Assembly (NCBI GenBank): GCA_037447655.1
Contig: JBBHKE010001216.1
Location: 1-60,029, forward strand
Origin: Zygnema cylindricum
Lineage: Eukaryota; Streptophyta; Zygnematophyceae; Zygnematales; Zygnemataceae
Direction: 5' to 3'
DNA length: 60,029 bases
The notes beneath the pieces are model-generated. The model worked only from the letters and a program-made list of their open reading frames with translations. It did no database searches and had not been told where the DNA came from. Numbering within the stretch: the first letter of the stretch is position 1; every line of letters starts with the position of its first letter. Shown piece after piece: positions 1 through 10,400 of the stretch. A program made the position numbers and the translations under genes.

Positions 1-60
1 CCTCTCCCCCTCTCCCTCCCTCCCCCCCTCCCTCCCCCCCCCCCCCTTCCCCCCTCTCTC
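1..60. repeat. C/CT-rich low-complexity tract
   Basis: Almost pure pyrimidine on the + strand (CCCT and poly-C runs). It lies in the intron upstream of the first visible exon of the RME-8 homologue, on the sense strand. It is one of many CCCT/GGGA tracts in the window. Confidence 0.9.
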
Positions 61-242
61 GCTCACCCCTCTCCTCACTTCCCGACTCTGAAACCAGAAA
101 AGGTAACAGCCAAAAAAGACGGGTCTGAAAAAAGAAAAGGTCTGACAAAAAAAATCTAAAAGAGCTTTTGGTTTTCTTTTGGTTTTTTATTGTTTTTTGA
201 AAGAAGTATAAAAAAACGGAGGGAGAGGGAGGGAATTTTCAG

Positions 243-3200
243 GGTGGGTCTGGTGCAGGTTTTACTGGGGATTCTGGATTGGAGATCCTCCCATGGGACC
301 ACTTTGACCAGTCAAATGAAGTGGACCGAATCGGAGGCTTCCATTGGCCGAGTTTTGGCCGTCGAGGTAATTGTTTTTTCTTATGGTGAATGATTTAAAA
401 TAAAAGAAATTGTACTTCCAAATGCGTTGGCCGAGTTTTGGCAGTCTGTCTATATGTTTATATGTATATATATGTTTTCCCATGGGACCACTTTGACCAG
501 TCAAATGAAGTGGACCGAATCGAAGTTGTTGTTATTCAAACGTTGCACTGCCCTTACTGGATTAAAGTTAGTGATGCATTATTATTAGCGTTAAGTCTTT
601 GTAAGAATTGATTAAACAATGTGGGTCACTTTTTTTATTTTACTGGTTGTTTCAATTTTTACCTTCGATACTTTACACTCGATATTTTACTGGTTTCTGC
701 ATCGAGCACGATATTGGATACAACTTCTCTGTAAATCGACTCCAATATAATTTTGTTCAATTTGACCTTAAAAGTATGGGAAAAACTGGCAAATTTGCAA
801 CTTCTCTGTAAATCGACTCCAAGAAAAAAAACGTACGAATCTCCACAATATGTCAAGATGGAGCTGATGTCATTTCTACTTCAATTTCACTAGTTTTCTA
901 CTATTTTTACCCTAGAGTACGGAAAAAATTGTCAAATTTGCAAGTTTTTACAAATTTGATGAAATTGACCACGAAGTTGAGGACACATTGCGTGACACGT
1001 GTCACAGGGGAACTTTTAGGGCTTTTTTGAACTATCAGGACACTTTTGGGGTCAAAAGCCAGCTGCCGGTTTCAATCATTGGCTCAATAAAGACCAATAG
1101 TAACCAAAAATCTTTAATCAATGATCAAAACCGATAACCAATAATCAATAATCAAAAATTATTATTAACCGATAATGATTAATGATTGTTATTGACCAGT
1201 AATCCTTTGTTGTTCATAATCACATGGTCATATATTGCCCAATCATCGAAAAATGGTTTTACTTCGAGCCCCAAAAATGACCTGAATTGTCACAAGAGAA
1301 CGAGAGAGAGAGAGAGGGAGGCGAGGGAGAGGGAGGGAGAGGGAGTGTGGGAGGGAGAGAGGGAGAGTGGGAGAGGGAGGGAGAGAGGGAGGGAAGGAGG
1401 GAGAGAGGAAGGAAAGGAGGGAGAGAGGGAGGGAAGGAGGGAGAGAGAGGGAGAGAGGGAGGGAGGGAGAGGAAGAGAGAGAGGTGATTGCCGTTGTCCT
1501 ACCTGTCAGGTCCCCATATTCACAATATGAACAGGTTTTATGGTACACCGTGTATCGTTATTAGTGTTAATGTTATTTTTGCCACTCAGAACATCTTTTC
1601 TCGGTGCACACTTCTCAGATAGTTAATCCGACGGTTGCGATAGAAAGTCAAAATTCTCACCTTCCAATTGGTAGTCTCCAATCGAAAATCGGAGATGTGT
1701 GCACGGAGAAAAGATCTTTGAGTGGTGAAAAAAAACATTAACACTAGCAGCGATACATGATGTGCCTCAGTACAAGCTTCCTTCTCCTCCTCCACTGCCT
1801 CCTCCTCCTCCTCCTCTCCCTCTTCCTCCTACATTGTACAATTATTAGCGTTGATGTTTTTTTGCACTGAAATATACTTTTCTCTGTGCACAAGTGTTAA
1901 TTCTTTTTTTTGTACTTTTTTTTTGGCCATTTTACTCTTTTTCCTCGTTTTTCTCCCTTTTTTCATTTTTTTTCCTTGTTTCTCTCTTGATTACCTTTTC
2001 CTTTTTGCGTCCCGGCCTCCCTTTTTTTCCTTCCTTCTTCCCCTTTTTTTTTTGTTTTTTTTTTTTTTTATTTTTCAGGTTCTGCGTTGTCTCTCTTCTG
2101 AAGGTCTCCATTCTGCAAAAGTCCAAACTATTCTCGACGACTCTGAGGTAAATTTTTTTAAAGAAAAAAAAAAGATTAATCAATTTTTTTTATCAATGTT
2201 GTTTAAAAATAATACAATTTTTCCATATCTATAATCTCTTAATTTGAACTTTGAAATTTGAAAAGATCATTGAAGATTTTTGTTCCTAGTTATTTTTTAT
2301 CGTATTTTTTACTGAAGATCTTTTTTTTGTTTTTTTTTGTTTTTTTTTTTTTTTTAGCTTAAATCTCGTTCCTCACTCAGTATCAAAAACAAGTTCAGTT
2401 TAAACACTTGTTTGTAAATAATACTATTTTTTAATTATTTTCTATAAATGCTAATTCTTAGTCAAAAGAAAAACAAGTAATTAACACAAAATTCTTAACA
2501 ATAAGTTCATAATGAAAATATCCTTAGAAACATTTGAGGGAGGAAGAGAGGGGAGCGAGAGGGAGGGTGGGAGGGGGAGGGACAGAGGAAGAGGGCGCAA
2601 GAGAGAGGGGAGCGAGGGGTTTTTAATAAATAAATTAAGATATCTTAAACCCGAAAACAACACAAATATAATCATAATAAAAAAATTAAGGCAGAATTTT
2701 AGGACAAAAATATAGAATAAAATCAAGGGAAATAATGAGGAAAAATGTTGAAATTGGATACGATATAAACAAAAAGAAAAAAACAAAATACCCTCGAGAA
2801 TCGACAAGAAGTTTAAGAAATTTAATCTAATATATTCCTCCCGCCCTCCCTCCCTTCCCCCCCTCCCCCCCTCCCTCCCCCTCTCCCTCTCCCTTCTCCC
2901 TCCCTTCCTCCCTCCCTCCCTCTTCTTCTCTCTCTCAGATCTGGGCCGCCTACAAAGACCAAAAACACGACCTTTTTCTTCCGACCAATGCCCTTTCAGC
3001 GTCTACCGGTGTCGCTTTTCTAGCCGAGGGTCGTTCGGCAGTATCCACCTATGCATTGCCTCCTCCTCTCTCCTCCTCCCACCCCTCCTCCACTACACGG
3101 GGGAATTTGAGGTCGCCAATACCCGTGAGAGAAGCTCCTGGGAAGGAGAGGGATGGTTCGGTGAAAGAGAGAGGGGAAGTGTACGGGAAGGATACAGAAG

Positions 3201-3364
3201 CTCCCACGAAGGAGAGGGAAATTTACGGAAAGGAGAGGGGAGAAGCCGGAATCAAAAATAGATCCTCAGACCAGAAACAACCTCCACCCGTCTCTGAACG
3301 TCCCAAAAGTACTCAGGCATCAAATACTCCCGGATATATTCCTCGTGTTGGGTTTGGAAGATAA
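243..3364 (+). CDS. GRV2: DNAJC13 / RME-8 / GRV2 homologue, C-terminal three exons (5' part outside window)
   Basis: This is the C-terminus of the large endosomal J-domain protein RME-8 (plant GRV2/KAM2), which acts on endosomes in sorting and vacuolar trafficking. Exons read 243-366, 2079-2147 and 2939-3364, with AG/GT borders and matching phases. Exon 1 gives GILDWR, then QMKWTESEASIGRVLAVE; exon 2 gives VLRCLSSEG and KVQTILDDSE; exon 3 opens IWAAYKDQKHDLFLPTN and continues GVAFLAEGRS, STYALPPPLSS. These are the conserved end blocks of the family (WNESEASIGRVLA, VWSAYKDQKHDLF). The last ~90 residues are family-unlike, charged and rich in KER/GKE, then end at TAA 3362-3364. The J domain and most of the protein lie left of the window. 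The first intron is 1.7 kb and holds a MITE and a fragmentary copy of exon 1. Confidence 0.94.
290..522 (+). repeat. Exon fragment duplicated into the following intron
   Basis: Bases 290-333, inside the RME-8 exon, recur without change at 479-522 in the intron. A second exon piece (TTGGCCGAGTTTTGG at 344-358) recurs at 427-441. The intronic copies have no matching splice borders and are in the opposite order, so they look like duplication debris rather than a usable alternative exon. Confidence 0.85.
723..823 (+). repeat. Short direct repeat in RME-8 intron
   Basis: A roughly 24-base string beginning CAACTTCTCTGTAAATCG at 721 is repeated at 799. The rest of 523-1285 is AT-rich intron; 1080-1205 is a run of AATCAATAATC-like words. 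No gene was seen. Confidence 0.6.
1288..1484 (+). repeat. GAGA/GGGA purine-rich microsatellite
   Basis: About 195 bases of nearly pure purine (GAGAGAGGGAGG units) in the RME-8 intron. The long open frames in both directions come from the low complexity and are not genes. Confidence 0.9.
1563..1745. mobile_element. MITE copy A (Tc1/mariner-like, TA-flanked, ~183 bp)
   Basis: The two ends are long inverted repeats: left AGTGTTAATGTT then GCCACTCAGAACATCTTTTC and GTGCACAC; right GTGTGCACGGAGAAAAGATC then GAGTGGTG and AACATTAACACT. The arms cover about 50 bases each. The unit GTGTTAATG...CATTAACAC is bordered by TA on both sides, as expected for a TA target duplication. It has no coding capacity. 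Related copies lie at 21077-21239, 24143-24312 and 49623-49799, and a single arm lies at 1846-1900. Confidence 0.82.
1846..1900. mobile_element. Solo terminal arm of the same MITE family
   Basis: TTAGCGTTGATGTTTTTTTG, then CACTGAAATATACTTTTCTC and GTGCACAAG, matches the left arm of the MITE at 1563. No right arm follows; the sequence runs into the T-rich tract ahead of the exon at 2079. It is probably a truncated copy. Confidence 0.55.
2530..2938. repeat. GA-rich tract followed by CCCT-rich tract before the last RME-8 exon
   Basis: Bases 2530-2622 are purine-rich (GGGAG units) and 2838-2938 are pyrimidine-rich (CCCTCCCT units) ending in TCTCTCAG, the acceptor of the last exon. The pyrimidine array thus doubles as the polypyrimidine tract of that splice site. 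Confidence 0.75.
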
Positions 3365-4519
3365 AATGAGAGATGGAGGGAGAGAGGGAGAGAGGGAGAG
3401 CAGTTTTAGAGGTTTAAAAGGAGAGATTTCCTGTGTTTTTGATTTCCTGTGTTTTGGGATTGCTAATTCAAAGTATCCACTTGGAGTGGTCACTAGTAAT
3501 AAGAAAGGAGATATAGAGATATAGTGAAAGAAATTTGTGAGAGGGAGGGAAAGTAAGGGAATGAATATTGCTTTATACATTCTCTCAATGGCAATGCCTT
3601 AGGTTTTTTGGTTCTTTTGAGATGGGTTATGGATCGAGTTAGTATGTAGACACATCGACATCGTAGGTTTTCACTATTAGAGATATTTGTTTTTAGGTTG
3701 TTAATAGTTAGAAGAGTCCAAGGATCTCTTTAAGGCAATGTAAATGTTGTATAGTCTACGTTTTTCTTTTTTTATTTTTTGTGTTACTTCAGTCTATGTT
3801 TTTTTCTGTTTCTATTTTCTGTATTATTCCATAGTATCTTTTTCTTTCGTTATCTTTTGTGTTGTTTTTACTTGCAAATATCTAATTTGTTATGTGTTTG
3901 ATTTTTTTGTTCTAGATGTGGTACAAATGAACTTGTCTCCATTCATCTTTGTTATTTTTGAAGCTCCTATTTATTGAAGTCCAATGAAAAAGTACCTAAA
4001 TCTAAATTTTTTTCAGGAGCACTTTCCGTTTATACTTGAGACCTCAATTATTTTTTTGTGTGCCCAAAAATTTGAGGACAATGGAACAGATAAAAAAGGA
4101 AGATAATACGTCCATACAAGAATGTATTGTTGACCCATATTGATTTTGTCTCTCAAACACTGAAAAACATTTTTTTTTTAACAAGCTGTTAAAAATAGTT
4201 TTAGACCATTTGTATAAAAATCTCAACATTAAAAATGATGTTAACAGATGTCAACATTAAAAATAAAAGGAGAGAAAACAACAAAACAACAAAAGATTTA
4301 TTAGAGGAAAATCATTCAATCTGAACAATTTTGAACAGATTTCCCTTTCCCATTCAAAGTTTCCAAAAGAAAGTTTTGACTTCATTGTTCTATGTCAGTC
4401 AGGAGATACGGTGAAAAAGCCCCTCAACTTCTCCATATTAACAAAAAAGAGAGAGCCCCATTCTTCTAGTTTTTCTAAAATGAAATTCTACAGAGGCTTC
4501 TCGAAACTAAAACTTTCAA

Positions 4520-4559
<40 letters not shown>

Positions 4560-5216
4560 AAAAAACGGATGAGAGTCAACTCCGCCAATCCCATTCAAAT
4601 CAAAACTGAAAAAGATCTTTCAGTAACTTATCCCCAAAACTGCTTTCCAATTGACGCCGCGATTTTGTTTTCCCGTTAAACTGGAGCGCATAGAACCTGT
4701 AACTGGGTTTTCCAAACCTGATTCTAGCCAGCTCGTAATATGGTACAACAGTTCCCAAACTATTAGGACTTGGTGAATTGCCGAAAAAGAGAGCAAAACA
4801 AACTTAAAAATCCGTCTGTTTTGTACGATCTCGACGTCGTCATTGAGAAACAAAAGCGAAAAAAAAGGGGAAAAAAACCATTCAATTTCCCAACTTCCCG
4901 TACGATTTTTGTACAATTCCAATGCGATTTCTTCCCCAGACATTCAAAATCAGAACAGCTTTCCATTGCCAAAAAAACTTGCTTGGAAAAATCTCAATTT
5001 TTACGCCTTACGTGGTTCCCGATTCTCAAAAAATTGAATGCACGACCGTTTATTTTCCAATGATGTACAAAAGAATTTCCTCGCGCCTCGGTCACTCGAC
5101 ATTATCCCAAAACTTGAACTTCCTCCCAAAAAAATTAGGAGTTCGACTTTTCCCCAACAAAAATTTGTAGATAATTTTTTCCAAGAAAAATTTTAAGACA
5201 AACGAAGCTTCATTCT
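3365..5216. other. Convergent intergenic region between the RME-8 and B3 genes
   Basis: This holds the 3' flanks of two convergent genes. It contains a short GA-rich stretch after the RME-8 stop, AT-rich DNA and a 36-base poly-A run near 4522-4557. Open frames here are short, overlapping on both strands, and match nothing I recognise. Confidence 0.7.
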
Positions 5217-7272
5217 TCATATACTCTTAGGAAAATCGAGTTCCGGATTTCCGGGCAAATCAAATGAGCCCATTAAAGCGAGACAAGCCTCGGTTGTTGC
5301 CAAACTTGGGCATCTCTCCAGAGTTTGACCTCTAATTTCAATCGGATTATTACACTCACTTGTATCGGGCATATTATTTTCCTCTCCTGTTACACATCAA
5401 ATTCCCAAAAGTTTCGCATCAAATTCCCAAAAGTTTTGCATCAAATTCCCAAAAGTTTCGCATAAAATTCCCAAAAGTTTCACAATAAATCCCCAAAAGT
5501 TTTGCATCAAATTTCTTTACAGATTCCCAAAATTTCATACATTTTTCACACAGTTTCCACCTAAAAGTCCAAAAAAAGTTCCACATGAGAAGGTCCACTT
5601 GGAATCCCAACATTTTCAAATAAAATCGGTTCATTTCCCGGTGTAACTTATTGAGGATCGGGTGAGGGAAGAGAGAGAGAAAGGGGGGAGAGAGAGGGAG
5701 AAGAAAAAAAGACTCACCTGCCAGGAGAGCCGCTAATTCTGGATCATCAGAAACTCCACAATCGGCCATCACTTCTGATGACGTCATGTCACTCAAACTG
5801 TTATTCTCAATAGGGTTTGTTTCCATCTCCACCGAGGAACTACTCCCTGCACCCCCTAAAGTCAAGTCTGTGGGTCCGGAAGAAGGAGAAAGAGAAGGAG
5901 GAAGATTCCCAAGATTCTCAAGATTCTCAAGTTTTGGAAGACTACCGTGATTACTGTGATCATTACCGCTTATAAAAGGAAAAGGAAGCGCTGATTGGTC
6001 GCAATTTTTCAATTCGGTCAGAGATTTTTTTCTTTTCGAAATCGAAAAATGTTGCATAATTGTGGCAACAATTTCTGGGGCCAAATATTCTCCACTTTTT
6101 AAACGAACCCGAGGGATCGGCCAGGTGTTTAAAACAGAGGATTTGTCTTCTTGTGGAGAGGGAATAGTCGGAGGGAGTCCGGAAGGTTGTGTAGCATTCG
6201 GAGGGAAATTGCCCGGAACTTGCCCACGAGAGAGGGAGGGAGGGAGGGAGGCAGAGAGGGAGGAAGTGTGAAGGGCAGAGGAGGGAGGGAGGGAGGCAGA
6301 GAGGGAGGAAGGTAGAGAAGGTTTCTCGGAAACTGAAGAAGGTAAGGTAGTCAATCCGAGAGGATTTACACCAACAGAGAAGGGATTTGTGTCCATTTTT
6401 CTCGAGGATGGAGTCTCGATTCCCCTGGGAGTAGTTGAGTATGGAGGATAGGAGTTGAAGGAGTTTGGGTGTGAATTTAAGAGGTTTTGGTGTAAATTTA
6501 AGGGATTTTGGTGTGTATTTAAGGGATTCTGGTGTGAATTTAAGGAGTTTCCGGGAGAGGTTTCATTTAAAATTTGAGATAAGGGACGGTGGGAGGGGAA
6601 ATTGTCAAAATAAGATTGATGGGGAAAGGTTAAAGGGCGAGATGAATTTCCTGGAGAGGGAGAGGGAGGAAGAGAGGGAGAAGTTACATCTAAAGTAGTT
6701 TGAGAGGGAAATAGGGAGGTGGAAGAAGATGGATGTGTTGGGACTAAAAACTCTGGAGGAGGAGGAAGAGAAGAAGGAAGAGAAAGAGGAAGAGAAGGAG
6801 GAAGAGAAGGAGGGAGAGGAGGAGGAGGAGGGAAACATGTTGGAACATTTCCGTGAAAGGTGGTCGTATTATTTGTATTGTTTGTGTGAATATCAAAAAA
6901 AGGGGGAAGAGGTCCATATGGAGGATGGGTATTTCGGGAGGAAGCTTCGGGAGGGAGGAGGAGGGAGGGAGAGGGAGAGGGATGAGATGAGGACGTGGGA
7001 GGGGTGGTGGAACTCGAGGAAAACGAAGGTGGAAGAGAATGGAGGCCCTTGATAGGAAGTAAAAGCTGCATTGGAAAAAGGGGTAGAAGGAGAGAAATGG
7101 AGTTAAGATATAAATTTGAAAACATATATACTCACAAGATCCCTCCTCTCTTTCTTAAAAAAAAAAGGGCACTCTTATCACTTTTAAAGAAATAAAAATG
7201 ATCCAAAGAGCAATATTGAATCAAAAGCAACTTGGAGAATTTTGATTCCTCAAAAAAAAAACAATTCAGATG

Positions 7273-7304
<32 letters not shown>

Positions 7305-7335
7305 GAAAAAAAAGGACAAAAAAAAGAAAAATAAG

Positions 7336-7406
<71 letters not shown>

Positions 7407-10400
7407 CACTTCCATAAGTTGCTTAAAATGGGGAAGAAAAACGTCACAGAGTACAGCATACAAAAAAAAAAAAAGGATGCGTTTAATTTTTCTATTATTT
7501 GCGAATGTCAATTTGCATTGCGAGATACCCGGAAAAAAACCAAAAATAATAGTTAAAAATAAATAATAAAAAAAAAAAAAAAATCAAAATCACAAACAAA
7601 TTATAACAATTTAAAAAAAAAATACTCACCAGCTTCCCTTCCTCACATTGACAAAAACAAATCCGATCTCCTACTTGAAGACCGTGAGCTCTCATATACT
7701 CCCCTGTAATTGCACAAAAAAACTAAAAAGTAAAAATTAGATTAAAACTTTTTAAGAACTTTTTTTTTCAGAATTTTACATACAACTCAAAACAAAAAGT
7801 ACTTTCATTTGCATTTGAGCGGTACAAAAAGTACAGAAAGTACGGCATGTACTGACTGTATGTCCAAATCGATGATATCGAATATCAATATGGGCATTTT
7901 TTGTTTTTCAATGAATCTGCATTATTTAACTAGATTTAAACGTGGTTTGAGATTTTAGATCCCAATGGTTTTAATGCTTTAAAATGAAAATATTGCTACT
8001 TATTGCACTCCTCCAAAAATCAAAAAAAAAAAAAAAAATGCTTTCGTACATCTAAAACTTCTAAATTTAAAGAATATATCTCTCGATTATCGGCGATTAT
8101 CTTGATATCAATATTCATCGGCTTTGCCAATGAATATCGAGTTTTGAACTTCCCGATATCACGATATACCGAAATCTCAGATTCCGACCAATACCCAACA
8201 CTCTTACTATAAATATATAATAATAATAATAATAAATTATATATACATACATATATATATATACACATCTATTTTTGGTAGTATTATATCTGACCTGCTC
8301 CTTCCAGGACATACATCCGGCTTTTGTTTTGCCAAAACCTGTCCTTCCCCAAAAAAAATGAACAAAGAAAGAAGCAAAAACTTTGTTAAATTACTGCAAA
8401 TAACGGCACTCATCGCCTCAAACAAAAATAATGATAATATACTTAAACTTTTCATTCTATCAAACAGAAAAAACAAAGCAAATTGATGCGAACAATAAAA
8501 CAATTAATTCCGATTCAATCAGTCATACAAAAAGCATTAAGATAGAAAAAAAACAATTTCTGAAAATTCACAAACAACTTCATAAATTCGAAATAAAGCA
8601 GCACAATATTACGCAAAAATCAGCAAGTAAACAGAAATAACTTTTAGAAAACAATATGGAAATAACAGAAATACAAGCTTCTTGATTTTAACCGGTAAGC
8701 CCACAATTGGTTAGTGATGAAAGTCACCATTTCAAAGCTCACATATTGGTTAATCCTTAAAAAACCCTAAAAAACCCTAAAATACCAATCCTATATTGAC
8801 GGTGCATAATATAACAATTCACGTATAATACATACATGTGCATATACAGACGTACACACACCAAGAAAGGAGAGAAAGACAGAGTAATAGCAAGAGAAAA
8901 GACAGAAAAGAGAGAGGAGAGCGAGAGAAGTGCGAGAGAGGCAGCGAAAGAGAGGAGAGAGAAACACTCTTGCTCTCCCTCCCCCTCCCTCCCTCCCTCT
9001 CTCCAACCCTCCCTCCCACTCTCTCCCTCCCTCTTTCTCTCCCTCCCTCTTTCTCTCCCTCCCTCTCTCTCCTTGCAGAACCTCCTCACCTTAAACGAAA
9101 AACCCAAGTTCGACCAAATCCATCTCCCATTTCCACATTTACTCCCTCTTTATGATCCACAGGAGGAAGATGTTTTTCAGCCGCCCTCTGTTTTCACCCA
9201 AAAACCACAAAAAAACAGAAAAATATGTTCTCAACCAAATCATTTCCACAATTTAAAAAATATTTCTTTGAAAGAAAGTGAACTCTCACATGTGAAAATA
9301 TCTACTGGAAAAGAGTTCCACCCATTTAATCCCACCCATGAAATTTGTATCTGTCAGATAAGACTTACATTTGACAAAAACTACAGAAAACGTTACAACA
9401 TAGTTTTTATTTTGGCTGTTAAGAAACATGAATGCAGATACATTAAATAATTTGATTTCATGCAAATATTCGATCAATCTTGATTGTATTACGTAATAAA
9501 CAGACAGCAAACTTTTTTATTCTCTTATTATCTTATTCTCTTGTAATCTTATAATCTTATAGTCTTGTTGTCTTGTTGTCTTATTGTCTTGTTGTCTTAT
9601 TATCATCTTATTATCTTATTACTTTATTATCTTATTATTTTATTATCTTATTATCTTATTATTATCTTATTATTTTATTATTTTATTATTTTATAATATT
9701 ATATATAATCTTATTATCTTATTTTCTTATCATCTTTTTATATTTAATTTTAGGTGAATGTTATGTCATGTCTTCACACAAACTGATTAAAAATCAGTTT
9801 GATTTTCACTTAACATAACATTTTTAGAGAGATAAGACAGAAATTCAAATACATGCTGACAAACAGTCAAATATTCAGATATCACTATACACCATGTTCC
9901 TTCTTTTGTTAAACATATTATAATTTCTTTTGTTAAACATTTTATAATTTCTATTGTTAAACATACTATAATTTCTATTGTTAAACATATATTAACTTCT
10001 ACTGCTAAATATAAGAAATATTGTCCGATTTTGACCCGTGACCTCATTCTCAATTCGCTATTAATGAAAGATTTTGTTATTTTTATCAGATTTTCAGTAA
10101 ATTTTGCCTTTTTGTTATCCATGACTTTACCTTCGGAAGAATAATACGTCCCAGCCCTCCCGTATCTGTCTTCGTGAGAGATTTTTCAAAAAGCAATCCC
10201 TTCATCTGTTCTCCCGTAACAACATTTTCCAAATCATCAGGAGAGGGAGGGAGGGAGGGAGGGAGGGAGGGGGGAACGAGGGAGGGGGAGAAAGAGAAAG
10301 GAGGAAGAGAGGGAGAGCACACGAGCGATTGCACTTAAAAACCAAACCTCACAAAAAACATTAGAAAAAAGTTCAAACACAATGGAAAATGGGTAATTAC

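Larger units (their letters stand above)
7630..10205 (-). other. B3 DNA-binding domain, split over four small exons
   Basis: Exons of 75, 98, 44 and 74 bases encode the domain. Border phases are 0, 2, 1, 0. Junctions fall after ILPK, after the FRL of WVFRLR, within GAG-EYM, and after EEGKL. The residues joined across introns match the order of the LEC2/FUS3/ABI3/VAL domains. It shares PK-AAE-HLPP and HGLQ-GD with FUS3/LEC2, and EWVF-like and EGKL features with VAL, so it may sit near the base of the LAV group. Confidence 0.9.

Noticed and set aside
1243-1564. Arg/Glu/Gly-rich and Ser/Leu/Pro-rich open frames at the GA tract
   Set aside because: Low-complexity artefacts in an intron.
7134-7152. 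Possible 18-base micro-exon in the B3 gene (GTGAGT-like site at 7128-7133)
   Set aside because: Direct joining of 7630 to 7065 keeps phase and needs no extra exon; there is no positive evidence for the micro-exon.
7250-7566. Poly-Lys and poly-Phe open frames
   Set aside because: They are produced by the A-rich tract; no gene features.
9530-10010. CRISPR-like array
   Set aside because: Repeats are adjacent microsatellite and minisatellite units without unique spacers, and the genome is eukaryotic.
10133-10335. Earlier acceptor (after TTTTAAG at about 10336) for the first B3-domain exon
   Set aside because: It does not match the phase of the preceding exon end at 10489 or the alternative donor near 10399, and the frame has a stop just before it. 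The 10205 acceptor keeps phase, though its pyrimidine tract is distant.
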